A stretch of DNA of 57,961 nt from Segetibacter koreensis DSM 18137 (GTDB lineage Bacteria > Bacteroidota > Bacteroidia > Chitinophagales > Chitinophagaceae). Positions 1-8,249 of this stretch are shown here, one piece after another; position 1 is the first letter of the stretch, and every line of letters begins with the position of its first letter. The stretch spans positions 1 through 57,961 of the forward strand of contig NZ_KB893332.1 of the NCBI RefSeq assembly GCF_000374045.1, given 5' to 3'. A program made the position numbers and the translations under genes. The notes beneath the pieces are model-generated. The model did not search any database and was not told the origin of the DNA. It saw only the letters and a program-made list of their open reading frames with translations.

Positions 1-282
1 AATGCAGCCAATGCGATAGGGAATTTAAAAGAAACACCGCTTTCCAATTTTTTCAACCGGATCAACTACCGAAAAGGAAGAGTGTCAGCGATCAGTGCAA
101 CAGCAAGAAAGCTGGCAGTGATTATATGGAATATGGTGATAAAAAAGCAACCATATAACAACGAACACGGCTATGAATTCTTAGATCAAAAGCGCAAAAG
201 AAAAGTGCAGGAAATGAGAAAGCTTATTCATAAGTTTGATATAAAGACTGATGAATTAGGGCTGCAATTCAACTGCTTATAA
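1..282 (+). CDS. IS110-family transposase, C-terminal fragment (cut by window edge)
   Basis: The frame is open from base 1 to the TAA at 280-282, so only the last 93 residues are inside the window. The segment FNRINYRKGR followed by ATARKLAVIIWNM matches the C-terminal end of the Transposase_20 domain of IS110/IS1111-family DEDD transposases, which move by site-specific recombination guided by an element-encoded bridge RNA (family knowledge). The GTG at 82 is an internal valine codon, not a start. The catalytic residues lie outside the window, so intactness cannot be judged. The noncoding stretch after the stop contains hairpins and may be the element's right end. Confidence 0.85.
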   Translation, partial: NAANAIGNLKETPLSNFFNRINYRKGRVSAISATARKLAVIIWNMVIKKQPYNNEHGYEFLDQKRKRKVQEMRKLIHKFDIKTDELGLQFNCL

Positions 283-300
283 AACGTTAGTCAGAATGTA

Positions 301-317
301 TTGTGCGTAGCGCACAA
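301..317. other. Short perfect hairpin downstream of the IS110 transposase
   Basis: TTGTGCG at 301-307 and CGCACAA at 311-317 form a perfect 7-bp stem with a 3-nt loop, 19 bases after the transposase stop. A weaker G:U-containing stem follows near 332-347. There is no T-tract on either side, so this is not an ordinary terminator. It could belong to the structured noncoding end of the IS110-type element, but the element boundary cannot be placed from this window. Confidence 0.45.
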
Positions 318-438
318 ATTAAAATTGTAAGCTGGCTTTTGCCGGTTGGTTTAATGAACGAAAAAGATCAAATGTTACAAATACCTCTAAAATCTTTAGT
401 ATTTCGAAACACGATTTTTTGATGATAATACGTAGTCT

Positions 439-843
439 TCAGGAATTTCGATTATTCATTTCTGAAATGATCTTTTCCTGTATTTTAATAAATTCTTCTT
501 TAGAGAGTGTAAGTTTATCTTTTCCCAAATTCATATCGCTTAAGTGATTTGTTGGCACCAGGTGCACATGGGCATGAGGCACTTCGAGACCGACTGTTAT
601 TATATTAACCCGGTTGCAGTTAAAAGTTTTTTCTATTGCTTTTGCAATTGGTTTAGCAAATAAAAGCAAGTCAGCCAGGTATTCATCCGGAACGTCAAAG
701 ATTTTATCTACTTCTATTTTTGGTATAACGAGTGTATGTCCTTTTTTTATAGGATAAATGTCCAGAAATGCAAAGAATTTATCGCTTTCCGCAATTTTGT
801 AAGAAGGAATTTCACCTGCTATTATTTTTGAAAATATTGTCAT
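439..843 (-). CDS. HIT family nucleotide-binding protein
   Basis: This 134-residue protein is a full-length histidine-triad protein. The triad motif HAHVHLVP lies at residues 90-97, with H90, H92 and H94 as the alpha-phosphate-binding and catalytic histidines. The N-terminal part (FSKIIAGEIPSYKI, then FLDIYPIKKGHTLVIPK) is typical of the HinT/protein kinase C inhibitor branch. These are cytosolic purine nucleoside phosphoramidases or nucleotide hydrolases whose physiological substrate is usually unknown. It lies 93 bp downstream of greA on the same strand, but a terminator lies between them, so it probably has its own promoter. Confidence 0.93.
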   Translation of the reverse strand: MTIFSKIIAGEIPSYKIAESDKFFAFLDIYPIKKGHTLVIPKIEVDKIFDVPDEYLADLLLFAKPIAKAIEKTFNCNRVNIITVGLEVPHAHVHLVPTNHLSDMNLGKDKLTLSKEEFIKIQEKIISEMNNRNS

Positions 844-884
844 TTGTTTTAGTTTTTTAGTGGAATGTGGAAAATGATTTATTT

Positions 885-913
885 AAATAAAAAAACCAGC
901 TATCAGAGCTGGC
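885..913 (-). terminator. Intrinsic terminator of greA
   Basis: On the minus strand CCAGCT (912-907) and AGCTGG (901-896) form a stem with a 5-nt loop, followed by seven T residues (plus-strand A-run 889-895). It sits 24 bp after the greA stop codon and before the HIT gene. The plus-strand side has a shorter T-rich flank. Confidence 0.85.
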
Positions 914-936
914 TCTTTTATTTAAAAATCAATAGT

Positions 937-1416
937 TTATACGGTAATATCTACCACTTTAAATTTCAAAACTCCCGTGGGGGCCTGCACTTCAGCAATT
1001 TCTCCTTTTACTTTGCCAATCAGGCCTTTGCCTATAGGTGATGATGCAGATATCTTTCCTGCCTTAAGGTCGGCTTCTTTTTCACCCACAATCTGGTAAG
1101 TGACGGTTTTTTTCGTAGCCATATTTGTAATGGTTACTCGAGTTAAGATAGTAACCTTACTTGTATCAATCGTTGATGTATCAACAATCTTAGCAGTGGC
1201 AATTGCACCTTCCAGTTGTTTTATTTTAGCTTCCAGCATTCCTTGCGATTCCTTTGCGGCATCATATTCTGCATTCTCCTTAAGGTCGCCTTTTTCACGG
1301 GCTTCTGCAATAGCACGAGATGCTGCAGGTCTTTCAACACTTTTAAGGTGATGAAGTTCATGCTTCATAGATTCAAAAGTCTCCATGGTCACGTAATTGA
1401 TCTCACTCATATTCAT
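937..1416 (-). CDS. greA: Transcription elongation factor GreA
   Basis: This 159-residue protein has the GreA/GreB layout: an N-terminal antiparallel coiled coil (about residues 8-82) and a C-terminal FKBP-like domain (about 88-159). The coiled-coil tip carries the GDLKENAEYDAAKE motif at 43-56, including acidic residues D44 and E47, which in GreA coordinate Mg2+ in the RNA polymerase secondary channel to stimulate cleavage of backtracked transcripts. The SPIGKGLIGK motif near 125-134 is typical of the C-terminal domain. The start could be M1 or M3. A terminator-like hairpin lies just upstream, suggesting attenuation. Confidence 0.96.
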   Translation of the reverse strand: MNMSEINYVTMETFESMKHELHHLKSVERPAASRAIAEAREKGDLKENAEYDAAKESQGMLEAKIKQLEGAIATAKIVDTSTIDTSKVTILTRVTITNMATKKTVTYQIVGEKEADLKAGKISASSPIGKGLIGKVKGEIAEVQAPTGVLKFKVVDITV

Positions 1417-1435
1417 TTTGTTTTTAACAGATCAC

Positions 1436-1471
1436 AAAAAAATACAACGCTACAGAGATTTTGCAGCGTTG
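1436..1471 (-). terminator. Attenuator-like hairpin in the greA leader
   Basis: Read on the minus strand, CAACGCT (1471-1465) pairs with AGCGTTG (1451-1445) across a 13-nt loop and is followed by TATTTTTTT (A-run 1436-1442). This is terminator-shaped and ends about 20 bases before the greA start. No minus-strand gene lies upstream (the neighbour at 1621 is on the plus strand), so its target would be the greA transcript itself. A -7-like TAATTTTG lies just upstream at 1486-1479 on the same strand. Confidence 0.6.
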
Positions 1472-1620
1472 CATTTAACAAAATTAAGAAATTCTATAAA
1501 TATATTCTTTTTTTGTAAATTCTTATACAAATAATAATTTATATAACATTGCTAAAAGATTTAACATTGTTTTTTATACATTGGCGCATTAATTGAAATG
1601 AAACGGGCAAATATTCTCAC

Positions 1621-2157
1621 ATGATAACCTTTACAAGCCCCTCAAAAAGCCGGGCTTCAGTTATTGCATTTGGCTTTAAAGAAATTGGTCCATACTATTG
1701 GGTTGGCAATTGCAAAAACGTTGATTACTATGCCGGTCAAACTTTTCGTGCTCCGGCTCATGGTATTTTAAAAAGCATTAAACTATTTTCATCTGTAGTG
1801 TCTGGCTCAGCCGATGCCACATTAAGTTTATACGAATTTGATGAAATAAATTTTACATGGAAGGAAAAGCGGGCGGAGACTACAAAGTATATTACGAAAG
1901 AACAGGAGAGCCAATGGATAGAGTTCGATTTTCCTGATGTAGAAGTTAAAAAAGACGGATATTATGCCTTTAAAGTTTCCTGTAAAGGAGGCGGAATGGT
2001 AGCTATAGCCGAATGTCCATGGAACATAACAAACCCTTACCCTGAAGGAGTAGAATGGGTTGGAACCTCTTTTTTAAAGGAAGGAAACTTTCATAAAGAC
2101 TTCGACCTTGCCTTTGAAGGTGAAATTGAAGAATTATCTAATGCCAAGTTTATCTAA
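1621..2157 (+). CDS. Hypothetical protein, predicted beta-sandwich
   Basis: I do not recognise this 178-residue protein. It has no signal peptide or membrane segment. It has alternating hydrophobic strands and many aromatic residues. The stretch [18 protein letters not shown] followed by LSLYEFD resembles the jelly-roll or carbohydrate-binding-like sandwich domains found in envelope proteins of Bacteroidota, but no catalytic signature is visible. Its last 24 bp overlap the end of the convergent dehydrogenase gene. It is flanked by the divergent greA. Coding is supported by a long clean frame with no better reading frame in the interval. Confidence 0.65.
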   Translation: MITFTSPSKSRASVIAFGFKEIGPYYWVGNCKNVDYYAGQTFRAPAHGILKSIKLFSSVVSGSADATLSLYEFDEINFTWKEKRAETTKYITKEQESQWIEFDFPDVEVKKDGYYAFKVSCKGGGMVAIAECPWNITNPYPEGVEWVGTSFLKEGNFHKDFDLAFEGEIEELSNAKFI

Positions 2158-3063
2158 TAATATTTTTGCCATCTTATAAAAAGCCTCCTCGGAATAGCCG
2201 GCTATGTGCGGCGTTATTATAACATTAGTTCTGGCTAACAGATTACTTAATTGTTGCTGCTCTTCCTTCGTATAGGTATGAAGTTTTTCATTTTCTAAAA
2301 CGTCAAGAGCAGCGCCTTTTATGTAACCTGCATCTAACGCATTAATTACAGCTTGTGTGTCTGTAACCTTTCCACGACAACAGGTTATAAAATAGGGTTT
2401 GTTTGTAAGCGACTGAAAAAAACTGTCATTTGCAAAATGGTATGTTTCTTCAGTAAGGGGAATGTTTAAACTCACTACATCACTGTATTTGCAAACCTGC
2501 TCGAGGCTTGCCTCCCTTACATAATCCTTTGCAAAATCAAACTTGTATTTATCATACGCAAGCACTGTAACACCAAACGATTGAAGAAGTTTCGCAAACG
2601 CGCTTCCGGTATTTCCATAACCTATAATACCGACTGTTTTACCCGATAGCTCGATACCCCTGTTTTCATTGCGCAAATAAATATAGCGCTTAATTTCATC
2701 AAAACTTTTACTGATGTTATTCATAAGATTCAGCAAAAGACCAAGCGAATGTTCTGCAACAGCATTTCGGTTTCCTTCAGGACTACTTACGCACTTAATT
2801 CCTTTGCTTTCTGCATACGCTACATCTATCAGTTCCATTCCGCTGCCAAGCCTTCCTATCCACCGAAGTTTAGGAGCAGCATCAATAATAGTTTTGTCTA
2901 TCTTTAGTCTTGTAGTTACAATTATACCTTCAACCTTGGTAACGGTAATTTCTAATTCGTCATATGTAATAGCGGGAAGGTTTAAAATCATATAACCCTT
3001 TCTCACTAAAGTCTCCTCAATATAAGGATGACATGGCGCTGTGATTAATACTAATGGATTCAA
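2134..3063 (-). CDS. D-2-hydroxyacid dehydrogenase (NAD-dependent, PGDH-like)
   Basis: This 309-residue protein has the two-domain layout of the D-isomer 2-hydroxyacid dehydrogenases. The NAD-binding glycine motif GYGNTG is at residues 148-153 followed by an acidic residue near D171. The catalytic triad is present: R230 in CCRGK, E257 in LDVLEN and H286 in TPHIAGYS. It lacks the C-terminal ACT domain of classical SerA. Possible substrates are 3-phosphoglycerate, glyoxylate or another 2-oxoacid; the sequence does not decide. It lies 46 bp downstream of rsmA on the same strand and may be cotranscribed. Its 3' end overlaps the convergent hypothetical gene by 24 bp. Confidence 0.9.
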   Translation of the reverse strand: MNPLVLITAPCHPYIEETLVRKGYMILNLPAITYDELEITVTKVEGIIVTTRLKIDKTIIDAAPKLRWIGRLGSGMELIDVAYAESKGIKCVSSPEGNRNAVAEHSLGLLLNLMNNISKSFDEIKRYIYLRNENRGIELSGKTVGIIGYGNTGSAFAKLLQSFGVTVLAYDKYKFDFAKDYVREASLEQVCKYSDVVSLNIPLTEETYHFANDSFFQSLTNKPYFITCCRGKVTDTQAVINALDAGYIKGAALDVLENEKLHTYTKEEQQQLSNLLARTNVIITPHIAGYSEEAFYKMAKILLDKLGIR

Positions 3064-3109
3064 TTCTTTTTTTATTAATGTTACTTAATGGATTAAGGTT
3101 AGGTAAAAT

Positions 3110-3865
3110 TTATGCCATTCTAAAAGTTAGAGCGGCGAACTCTTCAACACTTAAAACTTCAGCTCTTTTATTAAATAGTTCATCTTTTAATTCATCTGCT
3201 GAAAATAAAGATTTCACTGCATTTCTCAAGGTTTTTCTTCTTTGGTTAAAAGCAGTTTTTACAAGGTTAAAAAATGCTTTTTCACTTTTCATTTCAGGTA
3301 CATCTTGTCGCCTCGTTAGCCTTATTACGCCACTCATTACTTTTGGAGGAGGGGTGAAACTTGAAGGTTCTACATCAAACAGGTAAGTTACCGTATAAAA
3401 CGCTTGTACCAGTACGCTTAAAACACCATACACCTTACTGCCTTCTTTTGATGCGGCCCGTTGCGCTACTTCTTTCTGAAACATTCCTACAGATACGGGA
3501 ACCTGTTGTTTCCATTCTAATACCTTAAATAAAATTTGTGTTGAAATATTATATGGAAAATTTCCGACCAAAGTAAATTCTCCTTCGAAAGGGGGATTAA
3601 TATCTAAAAAGCTTTCATGAATGATTTTATCCTTTATAGCAGGGTAAGTTTTTTCAAGAAAAGCGACTTTTTCCGCATCCAGTTCCACTGCTTTAAATTC
3701 AATTCCCGGAATTTTTAAAAGATATTTTGTCAGTGCGCCTCCTCCCGGACCAACCTCTAAAAGTTGACTAAACTTATGTTGTTGCAACTCGTCAATAATT
3801 CTTTTGCAAATATTTTCATCTTTTAAAAAATGCTGCCCCAGGGATTTTTTTAATCTGTATTCCAT
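3110..3865 (-). CDS. rsmA: 16S rRNA (adenine1518-N6/adenine1519-N6)-dimethyltransferase RsmA (KsgA)
   Basis: This 251-residue enzyme dimethylates two adjacent adenines in the 3' terminal helix of 16S rRNA during small-subunit assembly, using S-adenosylmethionine. The N-terminal KKSLGQHFLKDENI is diagnostic. Motif I LEVGPGGGALT is at 36-46 and catalytic motif IV appears as NFPYN at 102-106 (usually NLPYN, a conservative change). The C-terminal helical domain is complete. The start ATG at 3865 is preceded on the minus strand by TACTTTTG (3880-3873), an exact match to the Bacteroidota -7 consensus, which would give a nearly leaderless transcript. The gene is divergent from pdxA. Confidence 0.95.
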   Translation of the reverse strand: MEYRLKKSLGQHFLKDENICKRIIDELQQHKFSQLLEVGPGGGALTKYLLKIPGIEFKAVELDAEKVAFLEKTYPAIKDKIIHESFLDINPPFEGEFTLVGNFPYNISTQILFKVLEWKQQVPVSVGMFQKEVAQRAASKEGSKVYGVLSVLVQAFYTVTYLFDVEPSSFTPPPKVMSGVIRLTRRQDVPEMKSEKAFFNLVKTAFNQRRKTLRNAVKSLFSADELKDELFNKRAEVLSVEEFAALTFRMA

Positions 3866-4006
3866 GCAGCACCAAAAGTAAATTGAATTGGTTAATGATT
3901 GGTATTCATTTAAAAGAAGGTCAGAATATTCTTATAAAGTCACGCTTCCATTTATAACTCACTCAATAGATTGCTTACTTTTACTTTTTTAAACAAATAG
4001 AAAATA

Positions 4007-5095
4007 ATGAGTACCGAATTGCAAAAACCTATAATTGGATTTAGTTGTGGAGACTTAAATGGAATTGGTACAGAGCTAATCATAAAAACGCTCGCAGACT
4101 CCCGTATCCTCGATTTTTGCACGCCTGTAGTTTTTGCAAGCAACAAAAGCATAAACTTTTACAGGAAATCTTCAACTGCTGCTAATTTTGCCTTTACAGT
4201 TATTAAAGATCTATCGAAGCCCAATATAAAGCAGGTAAATGTATATAATTGCTGGGAAGAAGAAATTACGATTACACCAGGGCAGTTAAACGAAACAGGT
4301 GGTAAATATGCATTCAAATCACTAAAGGCGTCAGTAGAAGCGCTACAAAATAACCACATACAGGGGCTAATAACAGCACCGATACATAAAAAAAACATTC
4401 AATCAGAGGAGTTTAATTATAGTGGGCACACACCATACTTAAAAGCAACATTTGGTGTCAACGATGTTGTAATGTTAATGGTAGCCAGTAATATGCGCGT
4501 AGGGCTGGTAACGGAGCATGTGTCGGTTGCTGAAGTTGCAAACCTTATAACAGCCGAAGCAATTGTAAGCAAGCTGCAAATAATTAACAGCAGCCTTGTA
4601 AAAGATTTTGGAATTGATAAACCCAAAATTGCTGTGTTAGGTTTAAACCCTCATGCCGGTGACGAAGGTTTAATTGGAAAAGAAGAAGAAACCATTATTA
4701 AACCAGCAATTAAAGAAGCAAAAAATAAAGATATTCTTGCCTTTGGACCTTTTAGTGCCGATGCTTTTTTTGCGCGCGGCCAACATGAGAAGTTCGATGC
4801 TGTTCTTGCTATGTACCACGATCAGGGACTCATACCTTTTAAATCTTTGGCCAAAGGCGAAGGCGTAAATTATACAGCCGGGCTTCCTGTTGTGCGCACC
4901 AGTCCCGATCATGGTACAGCATTCGACATTGCAGGCAAAGGCATTGCAGACGAGGCATCATTTATTGCAGCTACTTTTGAATGTATTGATATTATTAAAC
5001 GCAGGGGTTTTTATGAAGACAACAGAAAAAATCCGTTGCGCAGAATTAGTGCCCGTGTATTTGCAAATGTGGTAGACGAAAGAATTGAAGAATAA
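4007..5095 (+). CDS. pdxA: 4-hydroxythreonine-4-phosphate dehydrogenase PdxA
   Basis: This 362-residue protein catalyses the NAD-dependent oxidation of 4-phosphohydroxy-L-threonine in the DXP-dependent pathway to pyridoxal 5'-phosphate. Family signatures are GFSCGDLNGIGTE near residues 11-23, GHTPYL at 140-145 and the metal-binding AMYHDQGLIPFK at 268-279 (H271), followed by the GLPVVRTSPDHGTAFDIAG region. Length is slightly above the usual 330 residues but typical for Bacteroidota. It is divergent from rsmA with a 141-bp gap. The aldose-epimerase-like gene begins 5 bp after its stop, so the two are probably one transcript. Confidence 0.95.
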   Translation: MSTELQKPIIGFSCGDLNGIGTELIIKTLADSRILDFCTPVVFASNKSINFYRKSSTAANFAFTVIKDLSKPNIKQVNVYNCWEEEITITPGQLNETGGKYAFKSLKASVEALQNNHIQGLITAPIHKKNIQSEEFNYSGHTPYLKATFGVNDVVMLMVASNMRVGLVTEHVSVAEVANLITAEAIVSKLQIINSSLVKDFGIDKPKIAVLGLNPHAGDEGLIGKEEETIIKPAIKEAKNKDILAFGPFSADAFFARGQHEKFDAVLAMYHDQGLIPFKSLAKGEGVNYTAGLPVVRTSPDHGTAFDIAGKGIADEASFIAATFECIDIIKRRGFYEDNRKNPLRRISARVFANVVDERIEE

Positions 5096-5100
5096 CCTGA

Positions 5101-6009
5101 ATGACAATCTTTGCTTATACCGAAAATCATCAATCTATTATGCATTCAATTTCCAACGAAACCATATCAATTAAAGTTGCAGATAAGGGCGCAGAACTTC
5201 AAAGCATTTACAACAAGCAATCAGAGTTAGAATACATGTGGAGTGGCGACCCTGCTTTTTGGGCAAAGAAAAGTCCTGTATTATTCCCTATTGTAGGAGG
5301 GCTGAAAAAAAATACTTATAACTACAAAGGAAAATATTACCAATTGGGCCGACATGGTTTTGCCCGTGATAATACGTTTGATCTTGTTGAAAAAACAAAT
5401 TCTTCTCTTACATTTTCTCTTAAAAGTAACGAACAAACAAAAGAGTGTTATCCTTTTGATTTTGTATTTAGTGTAAAATATGCGGTGCAGGAAAATAAGT
5501 TGCAGGTAACTTTTATAGTTGAAAATACCGGTTCTGACAATTTGCTGTTTTCTGTTGGCGCACATCCTGCCTTTGCCGTTCCTTTGGTAAAGGGAACAAC
5601 TTACGAAGATTACTATTTACAGTTCAACAAAGCCGAAGATGCAGGCCGGTGGCCTTTATCTTTAGATGGTCTTATAGAAACAACTGCAACTCCCTGCTTA
5701 AAAAATGAGAACAGGTTGCCTTTAAAAAAGGAATTGTTTCATAAGGACGCCATTGTTTTCAAGCATCTTACATCAGATTCCATATCTATTGTTAGTGATA
5801 AAACACCTCATGGTGCCAAAGTTCACTTTCCGGGTTTTCCATATATGGGTATTTGGGCAGCCAGAGATGCAGACTTCGTTTGTATAGAACCATGGAGCGG
5901 TATTGCAGACAGTGTAGATGCCTCAGGAAATTTAGAAGAAAAAGAAGGGATAAATAGCCTGGCAGCGAATGGCAGATTTGAAATTGCCTATAGTATTGAG
6001 GTTTTTTAA
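5101..6009 (+). CDS. Aldose 1-epimerase family protein (LacX/galactose-mutarotase-like)
   Basis: This beta-sandwich protein belongs to the galactose mutarotase-like superfamily, which interconverts alpha and beta anomers of sugars or sugar phosphates. The expected active-site residues are seen (numbering from 5101): H85 in RHGFARD, H155 in GAHPAF and E263 in CIEPWSG. The closest branch appears to be the LacX/YeaD-like group rather than classical GalM. The first 13 residues look unlike the family, and the ATG at 5140 (MHSISNETISI) is an equally good or better start giving 289 residues. It lies 5 bp after pdxA. Confidence 0.88.
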   Translation: MTIFAYTENHQSIMHSISNETISIKVADKGAELQSIYNKQSELEYMWSGDPAFWAKKSPVLFPIVGGLKKNTYNYKGKYYQLGRHGFARDNTFDLVEKTNSSLTFSLKSNEQTKECYPFDFVFSVKYAVQENKLQVTFIVENTGSDNLLFSVGAHPAFAVPLVKGTTYEDYYLQFNKAEDAGRWPLSLDGLIETTATPCLKNENRLPLKKELFHKDAIVFKHLTSDSISIVSDKTPHGAKVHFPGFPYMGIWAARDADFVCIEPWSGIADSVDASGNLEEKEGINSLAANGRFEIAYSIEVF

Positions 6010-6169
6010 AATACAGAAGCAAAGCTACCTCCCTCAACCTTTCAATTCAATAATACAAGTTGTAATTACTTCATTAACTGCATCAGATAAGAAATAGAGT
6101 TGTATATATATTCTTAAAATAATATCTTTAAATCTAATATTTAATTCAACAATTAATTTTAACATTAAT

Positions 6170-7279
6170 ATGAATTTTATTAGGAAGACATATATACTTC
6201 TGAGATCTGCCTTTTACGATGTGAGGGCTTTCTTAAGTTACGTGAAAAACACCTCCGCCAACGATAGAGCCCGTTCAAAGGGCCTTTCAGCTATTGTTAA
6301 TCTTGACCATATGTTACTCAATTATGATTTTGGAAGGTATTCATACATCATTTGTCTTTATTTAAATTATTTTGGCTTTAATATAATTGTAAAAACCAAT
6401 TACAAATTTTTTAAATCACTTGAACCTTTTAAAAAACTTTTCATTAAACAGCAATATCGGTTAATTAGAAATTCATCCACTCCCATCAATACTATTACTC
6501 TTAATGGTGAACAATATGTAGGCAAACTGATTAATATCAATTACGGTTATAGCAGTATCAAAAACAAAGCTTTTGACTGTATTGCACCGTACCCAATGTT
6601 TCCGCTAGATATTCAGTTTTTTTGTAACTCCGAATATCTTTTGAGACTTAGAGAAGCTAAAAGAACAATTAAAATCTTTTTTAGTGGTAATGTAAACAGA
6701 AGTTTATTTAGCCAGGAGCACATGAGAAAAGAATTCGACGTACTTCCAAGATGGGATGTAATAAACTTTATTAAAACCACTTTTGAAGCAAAGAGTAAAA
6801 TTCAAGTTATTAAAGACAAATCTTTTTTATATGAGCTATTTGATGCTGACAGCTATACTAATTCAATTATAATCTCTGAAGCTAGAACAGCAAAAATAGA
6901 TTGGTTGAAAATGCTTAGTAAAACTGATTTTTTTATCTGTCCTCCAGGTGTTTCTGCACCTTGGTGTCATAATAGTATAGAAGCCATGTCAGTAGGAACT
7001 ATACCAATTTTACAATATGCTGACTTATTCACTCCGGTCTTGGAAGATAAGAAAAACTGTTTAGTTTTTAAAAATTATAATGAACTTCAAAAGGTTATGG
7101 ATGATGTTTTAGAAATGAAGAAAGAAGAAATAGAGATTATGAGACACAATGTAATAGATTATTATCAAAAATATTTGTCCATAGAAAGTATAGGTAGAAA
7201 ACTCCACCAGTTTATTACTTCAAACAAACAAGAAACAAATTTAGTTATTCCATTCATAAGGTCATTTGACGACAAATAG
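6170..7279 (+). CDS. Predicted glycosyltransferase (GT-B, exostosin-like C-terminal domain)
   Basis: This 369-residue protein has no signal peptide. The C-terminal half contains ICPPGVSAPWCHNSIEAM followed by SVGTIPIL, which matches the nucleotide-sugar-binding region of GT-B glycosyltransferases and is closest in style to exostosin (GT47)-like bacterial proteins; the glutamate in NSIEAM would bind the sugar-nucleotide ribose. The N-terminal half is rich in Lys, Asn, Tyr and Ile and not recognisable. It stands alone with no polysaccharide-biosynthesis neighbours and is more AT-rich by eye than nearby genes, which could mean horizontal transfer. Acceptor and donor are unknown. Confidence 0.7.
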   Translation: MNFIRKTYILLRSAFYDVRAFLSYVKNTSANDRARSKGLSAIVNLDHMLLNYDFGRYSYIICLYLNYFGFNIIVKTNYKFFKSLEPFKKLFIKQQYRLIRNSSTPINTITLNGEQYVGKLININYGYSSIKNKAFDCIAPYPMFPLDIQFFCNSEYLLRLREAKRTIKIFFSGNVNRSLFSQEHMRKEFDVLPRWDVINFIKTTFEAKSKIQVIKDKSFLYELFDADSYTNSIIISEARTAKIDWLKMLSKTDFFICPPGVSAPWCHNSIEAMSVGTIPILQYADLFTPVLEDKKNCLVFKNYNELQKVMDDVLEMKKEEIEIMRHNVIDYYQKYLSIESIGRKLHQFITSNKQETNLVIPFIRSFDDK

Positions 7280-7318
7280 TGATTACTACATCTTATTTAA
7301 AGGTGTTCTATGATTTAA

Positions 7319-8005
7319 CTACTTAAACTCCATATCCGATATGTTTTTATTAATAACATAGGAAGAATAGATTATTTCGACTCTTCCTTTTTTATTCTTT
7401 ACACTGTGCTTTGGTGTATCATCCGTGTCAAACTCAAGTGTTACACCTTTAGGTAATTTGTACTCTTTGGTATTAAAAGCAAAAATTACTCTATCAGGTA
7501 ACCCATATGAAGCATATTTACCGTAACTCATCTCCATTTCAAATGTGCCGTTTTCGCGTGTTGTAGTATTGGCTTTTTTTATAAGTAGGTTTGCTTCATC
7601 TATGTATAAGGTAGTTAATACTACATCACTATTATCATCGTTTGGCAATAGTTTTACCAGTTTTACTTTATCTCCGCCTACCGTACTTTCTCCTGAAGGA
7701 ATCGCAGTGTAATTATCGCCTGACAAAACAGAACTCATGTTAAAGGAAACACCACTTTTAGGTAAAATTGAAATGCCTTTATCTCTTTTAACTGTAAATT
7801 TATCCGGCCGTTTATAAAACACTTTCACTTTACCTACCGGTGCTTTTATAAAAGCAACATCGGTTTTCATTTTACCTTCGGCGATATAATCATTTACCTT
7901 ATCAAGCTTTGATCTTACTTTCTTTATAAGGCTATTTACATCCTGGGCAGATGTTGAGAAATGACAAATGAGGGATGACAGAAATACAAATATTATTTTT
8001 TTCAT
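7319..8005 (-). CDS. LolA-like outer-membrane lipoprotein-sorting protein
   Basis: This 228-residue protein has an N-terminal signal peptide (hydrophobic stretch then STSAQD, cleavage expected near residues 20-21). The mature part alternates short beta-strands, with YKRPDKFTVKRDKG and later YIDEANLLIKKANTTT typical of the LolA/LolB half-barrel fold that carries lipoproteins or other lipids across the periplasm. It is more divergent than classical LolA, so it may serve another hydrophobic ligand. It is a single-gene unit, and the region just upstream contains a 12-bp direct repeat. Confidence 0.75.
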   Translation of the reverse strand: MKKIIFVFLSSLICHFSTSAQDVNSLIKKVRSKLDKVNDYIAEGKMKTDVAFIKAPVGKVKVFYKRPDKFTVKRDKGISILPKSGVSFNMSSVLSGDNYTAIPSGESTVGGDKVKLVKLLPNDDNSDVVLTTLYIDEANLLIKKANTTTRENGTFEMEMSYGKYASYGLPDRVIFAFNTKEYKLPKGVTLEFDTDDTPKHSVKNKKGRVEIIYSSYVINKNISDMEFK

Positions 8006-8040
8006 TTTAAATGTTCACTAGGTGATTTTAAATATTAACG

Positions 8041-8076
8041 AACCATAAAAAGACAAACTTCGCAAACCATAAAAAG
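8041..8076. repeat. Tandem 12-bp direct repeat upstream of the LolA-like gene
   Basis: AACCATAAAAAG occurs exactly at 8041-8052 and again at 8065-8076, a 24-bp period. It begins 36 bp upstream of the start codon of the LolA-like gene (minus strand). The spacing of slightly more than two helical turns fits a tandem protein-binding site, but no regulator can be named. Confidence 0.55.
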
Positions 8077-8249
8077 TGCTTACATCTTTGCTTTCTTATG
8101 GCAATTTTCAGAAAATGATTTTGCTTTATTAAAGCGGATGAAAAACCGAAAGTTGCAGTGTGCGACGCAACGATGTTTAATAGCTTTTCTATGCCCGGTA
8201 CAAAAAAAACTCTTAAATAGCTTTACATAAAAATTATCGAAATAAGGCT

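Noticed and set aside
1216-1518. 100-codon plus-strand frame opposite greA
   Set aside because: Shadow of greA; the translation has no protein-like features and the greA frame is certain.
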